From assembly GCF_016093545.1 (NCBI RefSeq), contig NZ_JADKYX010000030.1:1-64000 (forward strand): 64,000 nucleotides of DNA. The letters are read 5' to 3'. A program made the translations under genes and the position numbers. Source of the stretch: Massilia rhizosphaerae. GTDB lineage: Bacteria > Pseudomonadota > Gammaproteobacteria > Burkholderiales > Burkholderiaceae_D. The notes beneath the pieces are model-generated. The model made no database searches. It saw only the letters and a list, made by a program, of their open reading frames with translations, and had not been told where the DNA came from. Below, in pieces: positions 1-7,991 of this stretch. Every line of letters begins with the position of its first letter. The stretch's first letter is position 1.

Positions 1-2
1 TG

Positions 3-155
3 TCCGAGAACGAGTCCACGTACATTCCGATCGGCATGACGCACCGCCTGGAGAATCCGGGCAAGCTGCCGCTGCACCTGATCGAAGTGCAGTCCGGCAG
101 CTACCTCGGCGAGGACGACATCGTTCGCTTCGAGGATATCTACAAACGGGCCTGA
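3..155 (+). CDS. manC: Mannose-1-phosphate guanylyltransferase/mannose-6-phosphate isomerase, C-terminal fragment
   Basis: Only the last 50 codons lie in the window; the frame is open from base 3 to TGA at 153-155. The peptide carries the cupin-type end of type II phosphomannose isomerase/GDP-mannose pyrophosphorylase, with [14 protein letters not shown] and [20 protein letters not shown], both typical of the AlgA/ManC/XanB family. The family makes GDP-mannose from mannose-6-phosphate by way of mannose-1-phosphate in the cytoplasm, a precursor for exopolysaccharide. It converges on flhA, and a second sugar-nucleotide set (rfbBDAC) starts about 4 kb away, so it may belong to a neighbouring polysaccharide locus beyond the left edge. 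Confidence 0.9.
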   Translation, partial: SENESTYIPIGMTHRLENPGKLPLHLIEVQSGSYLGEDDIVRFEDIYKRA

Positions 156-171
156 CGGCGTCGCCAAGATC

Positions 172-192
172 GCGGCGGAGGATTTCCGCCGC
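172..192. terminator. Hairpin between convergent manC and flhA
   Basis: GCGGCGGA, a five-base loop and TCCGCCGC form a perfect 8-bp stem in the 52-bp gap between the two convergent stop codons. No long T-run follows on either side, so a bidirectional terminator is likely from position but not proven. Confidence 0.5.
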
Positions 193-207
193 AGATTGTT
201 CACAACA

Positions 208-2337
208 TCAAGCCGCCCCCACCAGGCTCGTCACCCGTATCGTCTTCGATTCCGGAATCTCGGAATGCGACAACACCTTCAGTTGCGGCAGTGCCCGGCG
301 CAGGAAGCGCGACAGCAAGGTGCGCAGCGGTCCCGGCACGAGCAGCACCGGCGTCAGGCCCATCGCTTCCTGCTGCTGCGCCGCGTTGGCGGCCTGCTGG
401 ACGATGGTGTCGGCCAGGCCAGGTTCGATCCCCGTGCCGTCGCCGCCGGCATTCAGCGCCTGCACGAGCAGGCGTTCCAACCGATTGTCCAGGGTCATGA
501 CGGACAATTCGTTCGTCCCCGGGAACAGCTGCTGCACGATGGCGCGGCCCAGCGCGACGCGCACCAGTGACGTCAGGTCGTTCGGATCCTGGGTGCTGCC
601 GCCATGCTCGGACAGCGTCTCGATGATCGTCCGCATGTCGCGGATGTGCACGCCTTCCTGCAGCAGGTTCTGCAGCACCTTCTGCAGGGTCGACAGCGAC
701 ACGACCTTGGGCACCAGGTCCTCGACCAGCTTGGGCGCATCCTTGGCCAGATGATCGAGCAACGCCTGCACTTCCATCCGGCCCAGCAATTCCGACGCGT
801 GCGTCGTGATCAAGTGGTTCAGATGGGTGGCGATGACGGTGCCCGCATCGACGACGGTATAGCCCATGCTTTGCGCCTCGTCCTTCAAGGCGGCGTCGAT
901 CCAGGTGGCCGGCAGGCCGAACGCGGGGTCCGTCGTCACGAGGCCGGGCAGCGTGCCGCTCGCCATGCCCGGGTTGATCGCCAGGTACTGGCCGTTCATC
1001 GCCTCGCCGCTGCCCACCTCCACGCCCTTGAGCGTGATGCGGTAGGCCGACGGTTTCAGTTCCAGGTTGTCGCGGATGTGCACGGGAGGCGCCAGGAAGC
1101 CGACTTCCTGGGCGAATTTCTTGCGGATGCCCTTGATGCGCTTCAGCAGTTCGCCGTTCTGCCCCTTGTCGACGAGCGGGATCAGGCGGTAACCCACTTC
1201 CAGGCCGAGGGTATCGACCGGCAGGACGTCCTGCCAGCTCGCCTCTTCCTGCTCGGCCGGCGTGGTGGCCGCCGCGCCGCCACTACCCGACGCACCACCC
1301 GGCCCCGCGCCACCGGCCGCGCCCTGCGCATCTTCCGGCGGCATGTTCTTGCGGCGCTTTTCCAACAGATAACCGCCACCCAACAGCGAGCTGCCCAGCA
1401 GCAGGAACACGAGGTTCGGCATGCCCGGGATCAAGCCCATGCCGCCGAGGATGCCGCCCGTGATGTACAGCACTTCCGGTTTCGCGAACAACTGGCTGAC
1501 GACCTGGCTGCCCACGTCCTTGTCGCTGGCCACGCGCGAGACGACCATACCGGCCGCGATCGAGATGATCAGCGACGGGATCTGCGCGACCAGACCGTCA
1601 CCGATGGCGAGCAGCGTGTAATTCTTGATAGCGTCGGCAAACCCCATGTCGTGCTGGACCATGCCCACGATCAGGCCGCCGACGACGTTGATCACGGTGA
1701 CCAGGATGCCGGCCACGGCGTCGCCGCGCACGTATTTCGACGCACCGTCCATCGCGCCGTAGAACTCGGCTTCCTGCGCCACTTCGGAACGGCGGGATTT
1801 GGCCTCCTGTTCGCCGATCAGGCCGGCGTTCAGGTCGGCGTCGATCGCCATCTGCTTGCCGGGCATCGCGTCCAGGGCAAAGCGTGCGCCCACCTCGGCG
1901 ATACGGCCGGCGCCCTTGGTGACGACGGTGAAGTTGATGATGGTCAGGATGATGAAGACAACCAGGCCGACCGTGTAATTGCCCCCGATCAGGAAGTGAC
2001 CGAACGCTTCGATCACCTTGCCCGCCGCGGCGCCGCCCGTATGGCCCTCGGTCAGCACGACGCGGGTCGACGCCACGTTCAGGGACAGGCGCAGCATCGT
2101 CGTCACCAGCAACACGGCCGGGAACGCCATGAAGTCGAGCGGCTTGACCGTGTACAACGCGGTCAGCAGCACGATCACGGACATCGCGATGTTAAAGCTG
2201 AAGAACAAGTCCAGCGCGAATGCCGGCAACGGCAGGATCATCATTGCCAGCAGCAGGATGATCAGGATCGGCGCGGCCAGCGCGTTGCCGCGGGAACCGA
2301 TCTTTTGCAGCCAGGCTGGCACTTTGAAACCGTTCAT
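208..2337 (-). CDS. flhA: Flagellar biosynthesis protein FlhA
   Basis: FlhA is the large inner-membrane subunit of the flagellar type III export gate; its cytoplasmic ring docks chaperone-substrate complexes. The 709-residue product has about eight membrane segments in the first 330 residues and the FHIPEP-family signature EFYGAMDGASKYVRGDA near residue 195. A Gly/Ala/Ser-rich linker of about 30 residues follows near 340-370, then the conserved cytoplasmic domain. I start at MNGFKVPAW because GGAG lies just upstream; an in-frame Met 14 codons earlier (2379) has no better site. It follows flhB on the same strand after 162 bp containing a REP-like hairpin. The usual downstream partner flhF is absent: the next gene is convergent manC. 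Confidence 0.96.
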   Translation of the reverse strand: MNGFKVPAWLQKIGSRGNALAAPILIILLLAMMILPLPAFALDLFFSFNIAMSVIVLLTALYTVKPLDFMAFPAVLLVTTMLRLSLNVASTRVVLTEGHTGGAAAGKVIEAFGHFLIGGNYTVGLVVFIILTIINFTVVTKGAGRIAEVGARFALDAMPGKQMAIDADLNAGLIGEQEAKSRRSEVAQEAEFYGAMDGASKYVRGDAVAGILVTVINVVGGLIVGMVQHDMGFADAIKNYTLLAIGDGLVAQIPSLIISIAAGMVVSRVASDKDVGSQVVSQLFAKPEVLYITGGILGGMGLIPGMPNLVFLLLGSSLLGGGYLLEKRRKNMPPEDAQGAAGGAGPGGASGSGGAAATTPAEQEEASWQDVLPVDTLGLEVGYRLIPLVDKGQNGELLKRIKGIRKKFAQEVGFLAPPVHIRDNLELKPSAYRITLKGVEVGSGEAMNGQYLAINPGMASGTLPGLVTTDPAFGLPATWIDAALKDEAQSMGYTVVDAGTVIATHLNHLITTHASELLGRMEVQALLDHLAKDAPKLVEDLVPKVVSLSTLQKVLQNLLQEGVHIRDMRTIIETLSEHGGSTQDPNDLTSLVRVALGRAIVQQLFPGTNELSVMTLDNRLERLLVQALNAGGDGTGIEPGLADTIVQQAANAAQQQEAMGLTPVLLVPGPLRTLLSRFLRRALPQLKVLSHSEIPESKTIRVTSLVGAA

Positions 2338-2465
2338 TGATGCTCCGTCATTCAGGGGTCGGGTCATTGGCCTGGACAAGAACGATCACTTGCCCAGATA
2401 CAACATTATTGCCCGTACCCGAGAAGCACCATGCGGGAAGCAGACGGGAAAAACCGTCGTATTTC

Positions 2466-2490
2466 GTAGGGTGGGCACCCCGTGCCCACC
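2466..2490. repeat. REP-like hairpin with GTAGGGTGG head
   Basis: GTAGGGTGGGCAC, three bases, then GTGCCCACC give a perfect 9-bp stem preceded by GTAG. The same GTAGGGTGG head begins elements at 36,364 and 41,364 and, inverted, at 42,042. A GTAG tetranucleotide 5' of a short palindrome is the layout of REP sequences mobilised by RAYT transposases, and one such gene lies at 41,421-41,978. It sits between flhB and flhA. Confidence 0.7.
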
Positions 2491-2499
2491 GAACTACCG

Positions 2500-3678
2500 T
2501 CAATGATGCGTATTGCCTGGCGTGCGCGCCTTCTGCGAAGCCGGGTTGAACGGATCCATCTCCGGCGGCACCGGCAGCTTGCCCGGACGGTCCGGATACT
2601 GGTCGATCGTGCCCTTGCTGTAGGCCCGCAGCTGGTAGACGTAGGCCAGCACTTCGGCCACGGCCGAGTACAGGGCTTCCGGGATCTCGTCGTCGATGTC
2701 GGTGTGCTTGTACAGCGCACGGGCCAGTGCCGGCGCTTCCAGCATGGCGACCTTGTTCTCCTTGGCGATCTCGCGGATCCGCGCCGCGACCTCGTCGGTG
2801 CCTTTGGCGACGACGCGCGGCGCGCCCCGCTGCCCTTCCGCGTACTTGAGCGCGACGGCGAAGTGGGTCGGGTTGGTCACGACGACGTCGGCGGTCGGGA
2901 CGTTGGCCATCATGCGCTTTTGCGCCATCTGGCGTTGCATCTGGCGGATCTTGCCCTTGATCTGGGGATTGCCGTCCGATTCCTTCGATTCCTGGATGAC
3001 TTCCTGGCGCGTCATCTTGAGCTTGTCGGCGTAATGCCACATCTGGTACGGGCCGTCGAGGATGGCGATGGCGCCCAGGGCTCCCACCATCGTCAGGAAG
3101 GCCTTGGCGAGCAGGCCGCCCAGGTGCGGCGCGGCCGTGCCGAACGGTTCGGTGACGAGGCCGATCACGGCATCCTTCTGGCTCATCACGACGAACCACG
3201 CGACGGCGCCGACGAGCAAGGTCTTGGCGACGGCCTTGAGCAGTTCGACGAGCGCATTGGTCGACACCATATGGCCGAGTCCGCGCATCGGATTGAGCTT
3301 GCCGAAATTGGGAGTGAACGCCTTGGCGCTGAAATTCCAGCCGCCGATGAGCATGGGCGCCGCCAGCATCATCAGCATGATGGCCCCCGCCAGCGGCAGG
3401 CAGGCCAGGATGACGCCGCCGACGTCCGCGGCGATGCGTTCGAGGAGTACGTTCGGGTTGTAGATCTGCTCGCGGTCGAGCGACAGCCCGCGCTCCAGCA
3501 CGGTCGACAACTTGGTGACGATACCGCCGCCCATCATCCACAGGCCGGCGCCGGCCGTCATCAGCACGGTGAAGGTGGCCACTTCGCGCGAGCGGGGAAT
3601 GTCGCCGTCTTCGCGCGCTTGCCTCAGCCGTTTCTCTGACGCTGGTTCGGTCCGTTCTGCGTCGCTGTCTTCCGCCAT
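2500..3678 (-). CDS. flhB: Flagellar biosynthesis protein FlhB
   Basis: FlhB is the export-switch protein of the flagellar type III apparatus. The 392-residue product starts with the family's hydrophilic leader (TEPASEKRLRQAREDGDIPRS), has four membrane segments between about 35 and 215, and carries the autocleavage motif NPTH near residue 267, where the cytoplasmic domain cuts itself between Asn and Pro to change substrate specificity. GGAGCGCAGG precedes the ATG. A Pro-rich tail follows the cytoplasmic domain. It is the first gene of the flhBA pair; divergent to it is the 362-bp region leading to the small secreted protein gene. Confidence 0.96.
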   Translation of the reverse strand: MAEDSDAERTEPASEKRLRQAREDGDIPRSREVATFTVLMTAGAGLWMMGGGIVTKLSTVLERGLSLDREQIYNPNVLLERIAADVGGVILACLPLAGAIMLMMLAAPMLIGGWNFSAKAFTPNFGKLNPMRGLGHMVSTNALVELLKAVAKTLLVGAVAWFVVMSQKDAVIGLVTEPFGTAAPHLGGLLAKAFLTMVGALGAIAILDGPYQMWHYADKLKMTRQEVIQESKESDGNPQIKGKIRQMQRQMAQKRMMANVPTADVVVTNPTHFAVALKYAEGQRGAPRVVAKGTDEVAARIREIAKENKVAMLEAPALARALYKHTDIDDEIPEALYSAVAEVLAYVYQLRAYSKGTIDQYPDRPGKLPVPPEMDPFNPASQKARTPGNTHH

Positions 3679-4040
3679 CCTGCGCTCCGTTGTCCGCCGT
3701 CCACAAGGACGACCACTTTGTTCAGGCTGGCATTATTCCAGATGTTGCCCAAGGGCTAGGCAAGAAAAAGGATGGGAAAGAGATCGCATATCACATCCCG
3801 GCCTGCCACGAAGGGCAATACCTATGTGAACACGCAACAAAAACCGGCAAAATTGGTAGGAATACCTTTCACTATCTGTCAAAATTGCAAATTGCTTATG
3901 TCGAAAATAGAACACATTTTTCGCTGAGTTGACTTTCAAATCGGCATTTGATGAATCAAGGCAATGTTTACTTGCTATATAATTAGCGAGCCACATTGCG
4001 CTGTGCAGGTGCCCCGTTAATTGAACAAAAGGATTACAAG
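3679..4040. other. Divergent intergenic region with putative plus-strand promoter
   Basis: This 362-bp gap separates flhB (minus) from the small secreted protein gene (plus). Its right half is AT-rich, unlike the surroundings. TATAAT at 3978-3983, 57 bp before the ATG at 4041, is the best -10 candidate; the base at the usual -35 distance matches poorly, so activator dependence is possible. No RNA gene or convincing ORF is visible. Confidence 0.45.
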
Positions 4041-4400
4041 ATGAAGAAACTCCTCGTCACGACCGCTATTCTGAGCATGCTGTCGGTCCAGGCCTTCGCC
4101 CAGACCGCCCCCCTCCCCGCAGTCGGCCAGGCTGGAACGGCCACGGGCGCCGGTGGTGCCGGCGCTGGTGGTGCTAGTGGTGCTGGTGCTGGAGCTGGTG
4201 CTGCTGGTGCTGGTGCTGGTGCTGCCGCCGCTGGCACCGCTGGCACCGCCGCAGCAGGTACCGGCTTCTTTGCCACGACCGCGGTCGCCGGTCTGTCGGT
4301 CGGCACTGTGGCCGCCATCGGCGCCGCTGTCGCCGCCGTGGCTGTCGCTTCGTCGGACAACGGTTCGACCACGAACCACTCGACCACGACCCACCACTGA
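4041..4400 (+). CDS. Small secreted Gly/Ala-rich protein of unknown function
   Basis: The product is 119 residues. A Sec signal peptide (MKKLLVTTAILSMLSVQAFA, cleavage after AFA) is followed by a 55-residue tract built almost only of Gly and Ala with a few Thr and Ser, then a hydrophobic GxxxA-type helix (about 82-107) and a hydrophilic Ser/Thr/His tail. AAAGGATTACAAG before the ATG supplies the ribosome site. The Gly/Ala tract is encoded by imperfect GGTGCT-type repeats. It converges on the rfb end of the polysaccharide locus and shares a bidirectional terminator with it, so a link to the extracellular matrix is plausible but only inferred from position. I recognise no family. Confidence 0.8.
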   Translation: MKKLLVTTAILSMLSVQAFAQTAPLPAVGQAGTATGAGGAGAGGASGAGAGAGAAGAGAGAAAAGTAGTAAAGTGFFATTAVAGLSVGTVAAIGAAVAAVAVASSDNGSTTNHSTTTHH

Positions 4401-4440
4401 TCGCAAACGGGACGCCTGCGCGTTCCTTTGCAGCCAGTTG

Positions 4441-4476
4441 CAAAGAAAACGGCCGCATCTGCGGCCGTTTTCTTTG
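4441..4476. terminator. Bidirectional terminator between secreted protein gene and rfbC
   Basis: A perfect 17-bp inverted repeat (CAAAGAAAACGGCCGCA with a two-base loop) gives a GC-rich core flanked by A-run and T-run, so it works as an intrinsic terminator in both directions. It lies between the stop codons at 4400 and 4494. Confidence 0.93.
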
Positions 4477-4493
4477 CCTGTGCGACGAGACGA

Positions 4494-5045
4494 TCAGGCG
4501 AACACTTCGGCCTGCGCCAGCAGCTTGCCGGCCTGGTCCTTGGCCGCCAACTGCGGTGCCGCGTCGATGGGCCACTCGATGCCGATCGCCGGATCGTTCC
4601 ACAGCAGGCTGCGCTCGTGCTCCGGATACCAGTAATCCGTCGTCTTGTAGAGGAATTCCGCCGACTCGCTCAGCACGACAAAACCGTGTGCGAAACCGGG
4701 CGGGACCCACATCTGCCGGCAATTGTCCGCGCTCAGCTCGACGCCCACCCAGCGCCCGAAAGTCGGCGACGATCTGCGCAGGTCGACGGCCACGTCGAAC
4801 ACCCTACCCTGTACGACCCGCACCAGCTTGCCCTGCGCATGCTGGATCTGGTAATGCAGCCCGCGCAGGACACCCTTGGCCGACTTGCTGTGATTGTCCT
4901 GCACGAATTGAGTATCGACGCCGGTCGCCTGGGCGAAATCGCGCGCATTAAAACTTTCATAAAAGAAGCCGCGGGCATCACCGAAGACTTTCGGCTCCAA
5001 TACCAATACATCAGGAATGGCGGTCGGGGTAACGGTAAAAGGCAT
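4494..5045 (-). CDS. rfbC: dTDP-4-dehydrorhamnose 3,5-epimerase
   Basis: This is the third enzyme of dTDP-L-rhamnose synthesis; it epimerises C3 and C5 of dTDP-4-keto-6-deoxyglucose. The 183-residue length is normal for the cupin-fold family. Visible motifs are FFYESFNARDF, the catalytic His region VLRGLHYQIQ, QDNHSKS and VPPGFAHGFVVLS. It is the last gene of the minus-strand rfbBDAC group, nine bases after rfbA, and ends just before a strong terminator, which marks the end of the polysaccharide operon. Confidence 0.96.
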   Translation of the reverse strand: MPFTVTPTAIPDVLVLEPKVFGDARGFFYESFNARDFAQATGVDTQFVQDNHSKSAKGVLRGLHYQIQHAQGKLVRVVQGRVFDVAVDLRRSSPTFGRWVGVELSADNCRQMWVPPGFAHGFVVLSESAEFLYKTTDYWYPEHERSLLWNDPAIGIEWPIDAAPQLAAKDQAGKLLAQAEVFA

Positions 5046-5054
5046 TTGCTCGGT

Positions 5055-5933
5055 TTATTTCAACAAGTTTAAAAGGTAGTTTCCATAGCCATTCTTGGCC
5101 AGCGGTGCTGCGAGTTTTTGCAATGCGGCCGCATCGATCCAACCCTGGCGATACGCGATCTCTTCCGGACACGCGACTTGGAGGCCCTGGCGCTTCTGCA
5201 GCGTGGCGATAAAGCTCGCGGCCTCGAGCAAGCTATCGTGGGTGCCTGTGTCGAGCCAGGCAAAGCCGCGGCCCATGATTTCGACATCCAGCTTGCCGCG
5301 TTCGAGGTAGCGGCGGTTGACATCCGTGATTTCCAGTTCGCCGCGCGGCGACGGCTTGATGTCGGCGGCCACGTTGCAGACGTCGTTGTCGTAGAAATAC
5401 AAGCCGGTCACGGCATACGACGACTTCGGCACTTTCGGCTTTTCCTCGATACTCAGGGCGCGCTGGTACGCGTCGAACTCGACGACACCGTAGCGTTCAG
5501 GATCATGCACGTGGTAGGCAAACACGGTGGCGCCATCGGTGCGTTCATTCGCACTGTTCAATTGTTTTACCAGGTCGTGACCGTAGAAGATGTTGTCGCC
5601 AAGGACAAGCGCACTTGGATCATGCCCCACGAAGTCCTTTCCGATGATGAAGGCCTGGGCCAGGCCATCCGGCGAGGGCTGCACGGCATACTGGATGTTC
5701 ATGCCCCAGTGGCTGCCGTCGCCGAGCAACTCGGCGAAACGCGGCGTGTCCTGTGGCGTGCTGATGACGAGCACGTCGCGGATTCCGCTCAGCATCAGCG
5801 TGCTGAGCGGGTAGTAGATCATCGGTTTGTCGTAGACAGGCATCAGTTGCTTGCTGACGGCCTGGGTAACGGGATACAGCCGCGTACCGGAGCCGCCGGC
5901 CAGGATGATGCCTTTACGCTTGAAATTGGTCAT
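5055..5933 (-). CDS. rfbA: Glucose-1-phosphate thymidylyltransferase
   Basis: The enzyme makes dTDP-glucose from dTTP and glucose-1-phosphate, the first step to dTDP-L-rhamnose. The 292 residues show the nucleotidyltransferase loop [36 protein letters not shown] and the sugar-binding region VVEFD...SIEEKP. The length and motifs match the short RfbA/RmlA form. It sits nine bases after rfbD and nine before rfbC, so all four genes are probably one transcript. Confidence 0.97.
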   Translation of the reverse strand: MTNFKRKGIILAGGSGTRLYPVTQAVSKQLMPVYDKPMIYYPLSTLMLSGIRDVLVISTPQDTPRFAELLGDGSHWGMNIQYAVQPSPDGLAQAFIIGKDFVGHDPSALVLGDNIFYGHDLVKQLNSANERTDGATVFAYHVHDPERYGVVEFDAYQRALSIEEKPKVPKSSYAVTGLYFYDNDVCNVAADIKPSPRGELEITDVNRRYLERGKLDVEIMGRGFAWLDTGTHDSLLEAASFIATLQKRQGLQVACPEEIAYRQGWIDAAALQKLAAPLAKNGYGNYLLNLLK

Positions 5934-5942
5934 GGCTGCCTC

Positions 5943-6830
5943 TCACAGGAATTGCCGGAGCACGTGACGCACGCCTTCCTGCCACGGCGGGAGGCGGAGA
6001 TCGAACGTCGTGCGAAAGCGGGTCGTGTCGAGCCGCGAATTGAGGGGGCGCTTGGCAGGCGTCGGATACTGCTGCGTGGACAGCGGCGCGACCGCGTCGA
6101 CGGTCGCCTTCAGGGTTTTGCCGGCCGCCAGGGCCTCACCGATGACGAATTGCGCATAGGCGTGCCAGTTCGTTTCGCCACCCGACGTCACGTGATACGT
6201 ACCGTATGGGAAGTCGGCGCTGCGCACGCGCGCATGTTCACGCACGAGATGGGCGCTAAGGTCGGCCAGCAGCGCGGCCGAAGTCGGCGCCCCGAACTGG
6301 TCCGCGACGACTGTCAGTGTCTCGCGCTCGCCGGCCAGGCGCAGCATCGTCTTGGCAAAATTGCCGCCGTGCGCGCCCACGACCCAGCTCGTACGCAGGA
6401 TCAGGTGACGCGGATTGGCGGCCGCCAGCCCCCGCTCGCCTTCCAGCTTGGTGCGACCATAGACGCTTTGCGGCGCTGGCGTGTCGCTTTCCGTGTAGGC
6501 ACCCTGCTTGGCGCCGTCGAACACATAGTCGGTCGAATAATGGAGCACAAGCGCCCCCAGCTTCGCGCCCTCTTCGCCCAGGATGGCCGGGGCGACGGCA
6601 TTGACGGCGTGAGCGGCCGCCTCGTCGGACTCGGCCTTGTCGACGGCCGTGTAGGCCGCCGGATTGACGATCACGTCCGGCGCCACGCGACGCACGAGGT
6701 CGCGCAGCGCTTCGGCGTCGGCCAGATTGCAGTCCTGCGTGCCGACGGCGACGACTTCGCCGAGCGGCGCCAGCGCGCGCTGCAGTTCGAAGCCGAGCTG
6801 GCCGTTCTTGCCGGTCAGGAGAATCTTCAT
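5943..6830 (-). CDS. rfbD: dTDP-4-dehydrorhamnose reductase
   Basis: RfbD reduces dTDP-4-keto-L-rhamnose to dTDP-L-rhamnose with NAD(P)H. The 295-residue SDR-fold protein has the nucleotide-binding GKNGQLGFEL at the N-terminus, NPAAYTAVDKAE, the STDYVFDG block and the catalytic YGRTKLEGE (YxxxK). Its ATG (6830-6828) directly abuts the rfbB stop (6833-6831), so translation is probably coupled. Confidence 0.97.
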   Translation of the reverse strand: MKILLTGKNGQLGFELQRALAPLGEVVAVGTQDCNLADAEALRDLVRRVAPDVIVNPAAYTAVDKAESDEAAAHAVNAVAPAILGEEGAKLGALVLHYSTDYVFDGAKQGAYTESDTPAPQSVYGRTKLEGERGLAAANPRHLILRTSWVVGAHGGNFAKTMLRLAGERETLTVVADQFGAPTSAALLADLSAHLVREHARVRSADFPYGTYHVTSGGETNWHAYAQFVIGEALAAGKTLKATVDAVAPLSTQQYPTPAKRPLNSRLDTTRFRTTFDLRLPPWQEGVRHVLRQFL

Positions 6831-7889
6831 TCAGGCACCATATTGTTGACCGACCCAGGCGCGGTAAGCGCCGCTCGTCACGTTCTGGACCCATTCCTGG
6901 TTGTCGAGATACCACTGCACCGTCTTGCGGATGCCGGTCTCGAAGGTCTCGGCCGGCTTCCAGCCCAGCTCGCGCTCGAGTCTCGTCGCGTCGATCGCGT
7001 AGCGGCGATCATGGCCGGGGCGGTCCGTCACGAAGGTGATCTGGGTCGCGTATGACTGGCCGTCCGCGCGCGGGCTCAATCCGTCGAGGATTGCGCAAAG
7101 TGTACGCACCACGTCGAGGTTCGCCTTCTCGTTCCAGCCGCCGACGTTGTAGACCTCCCCCAGTTGACCTGCCTCCAGCACCCGGCGAATGGCCGAGCAG
7201 TGGTCTTTTACGTACAGCCAGTCGCGGATCTGCTGGCCGTCGCCGTAGATCGGCAGCGGCTTGCCGGCCAGCGCGTTGTGAATGCACAGCGGAATCAGCT
7301 TTTCCGGGAAATGGTACGGGCCATAGTTGTTCGAGCAATTGGTGGTCAGCACGGGCAGACCGTACGTGTGGTGGTAGGCCCGCACTAGGTGATCGCTGGC
7401 CGCCTTGCTGGCGGAATACGGGCTGTTCGGCTCGTATCGGTTGGTTTCGCGGAAAGCCGGGTCGTCCTTGCCGAGGGAGCCGTAGACTTCGTCGGTGGAC
7501 ACGTGCAGGAAGCGGAACGCGGCCTTGCGGTCGTCCGGCAGTGCGCCCCAATATTCGCGCACGGCTTCCAGCAAGTGGAAAGTGCCGACGATGTTCGTCT
7601 GGATGAATTCGCCAGGGCCATGGATGCTTCGGTCTACGTGGCTCTCGGCCGCGAAGTTCACGACGGCGCGCGGCTGGTGCTCCTGCAGCAGGCGGCGCAC
7701 AAGGTCGACGTCGCCGATGTCGCCGTGGACGAAGACGTGGCGCGGGTTGTCGCGCACATTCACCAGGTTCTCGAGATTGCCGGCATAGGTCAGCTTGTCG
7801 AGGTTGATGACCGGCTCGTCGGTCAAGGCACACCAGTCCAGCACGAAATTACTGCCGATGAAGCCCGCACTGCCTGTCGTCAAAATCAT
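6831..7889 (-). CDS. rfbB: dTDP-glucose 4,6-dehydratase
   Basis: The enzyme converts dTDP-glucose to dTDP-4-keto-6-deoxyglucose, the branch point to rhamnose and to amino-deoxysugars. The 352-residue extended SDR has [11 protein letters not shown] at the N-terminus, the STDEVYGSL block, [10 protein letters not shown] (catalytic YxxxK), [17 protein letters not shown] and [18 protein letters not shown] precedes the ATG. As first rfb gene it follows the YjbH-PAP2 gene by 102 bp. Its product could feed the two aminotransferases of the locus as well as rfbCD. Confidence 0.97.
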   Translation of the reverse strand: MILTTGSAGFIGSNFVLDWCALTDEPVINLDKLTYAGNLENLVNVRDNPRHVFVHGDIGDVDLVRRLLQEHQPRAVVNFAAESHVDRSIHGPGEFIQTNIVGTFHLLEAVREYWGALPDDRKAAFRFLHVSTDEVYGSLGKDDPAFRETNRYEPNSPYSASKAASDHLVRAYHHTYGLPVLTTNCSNNYGPYHFPEKLIPLCIHNALAGKPLPIYGDGQQIRDWLYVKDHCSAIRRVLEAGQLGEVYNVGGWNEKANLDVVRTLCAILDGLSPRADGQSYATQITFVTDRPGHDRRYAIDATRLERELGWKPAETFETGIRKTVQWYLDNQEWVQNVTSGAYRAWVGQQYGA

Positions 7890-7928
7890 TTATACATTCT
7901 CCAGTTGACGGATAACACACGGGCCGTC

Positions 7929-7954
7929 CGGACCGCACCCGTTCGGCCGGTCCG
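7929..7954. other. Inverted repeat between yjbH-PAP2 gene and rfbB
   Basis: CGGACCG and CGGTCCG pair across a 12-base loop in the 102-bp gap upstream of rfbB. No T-run follows, so it is at most a pause or processing site, not a clear terminator. Confidence 0.35.
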
Positions 7955-7991
7955 AGAATCCGGCGGTACCGCGCGATCCCGATTTCAATTA

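Noticed and set aside
604-2340. Long plus-strand frame opposite flhA
   Set aside because: The translation is His/Gln/Arg-rich without any domain; flhA on the other strand explains the region completely.
3733-3996. Possible 87-residue minus-strand protein between flhB and the secreted protein gene
   Set aside because: No ribosome site, no motif and AT-rich promoter-like DNA; it overlaps the predicted promoter of the plus-strand gene.
4150-4260. Repetitive GGTGCT tract resembling a CRISPR or tandem array
   Set aside because: The period is six bases, without spacers, and it codes for Gly/Ala inside a signal-peptide-bearing protein.
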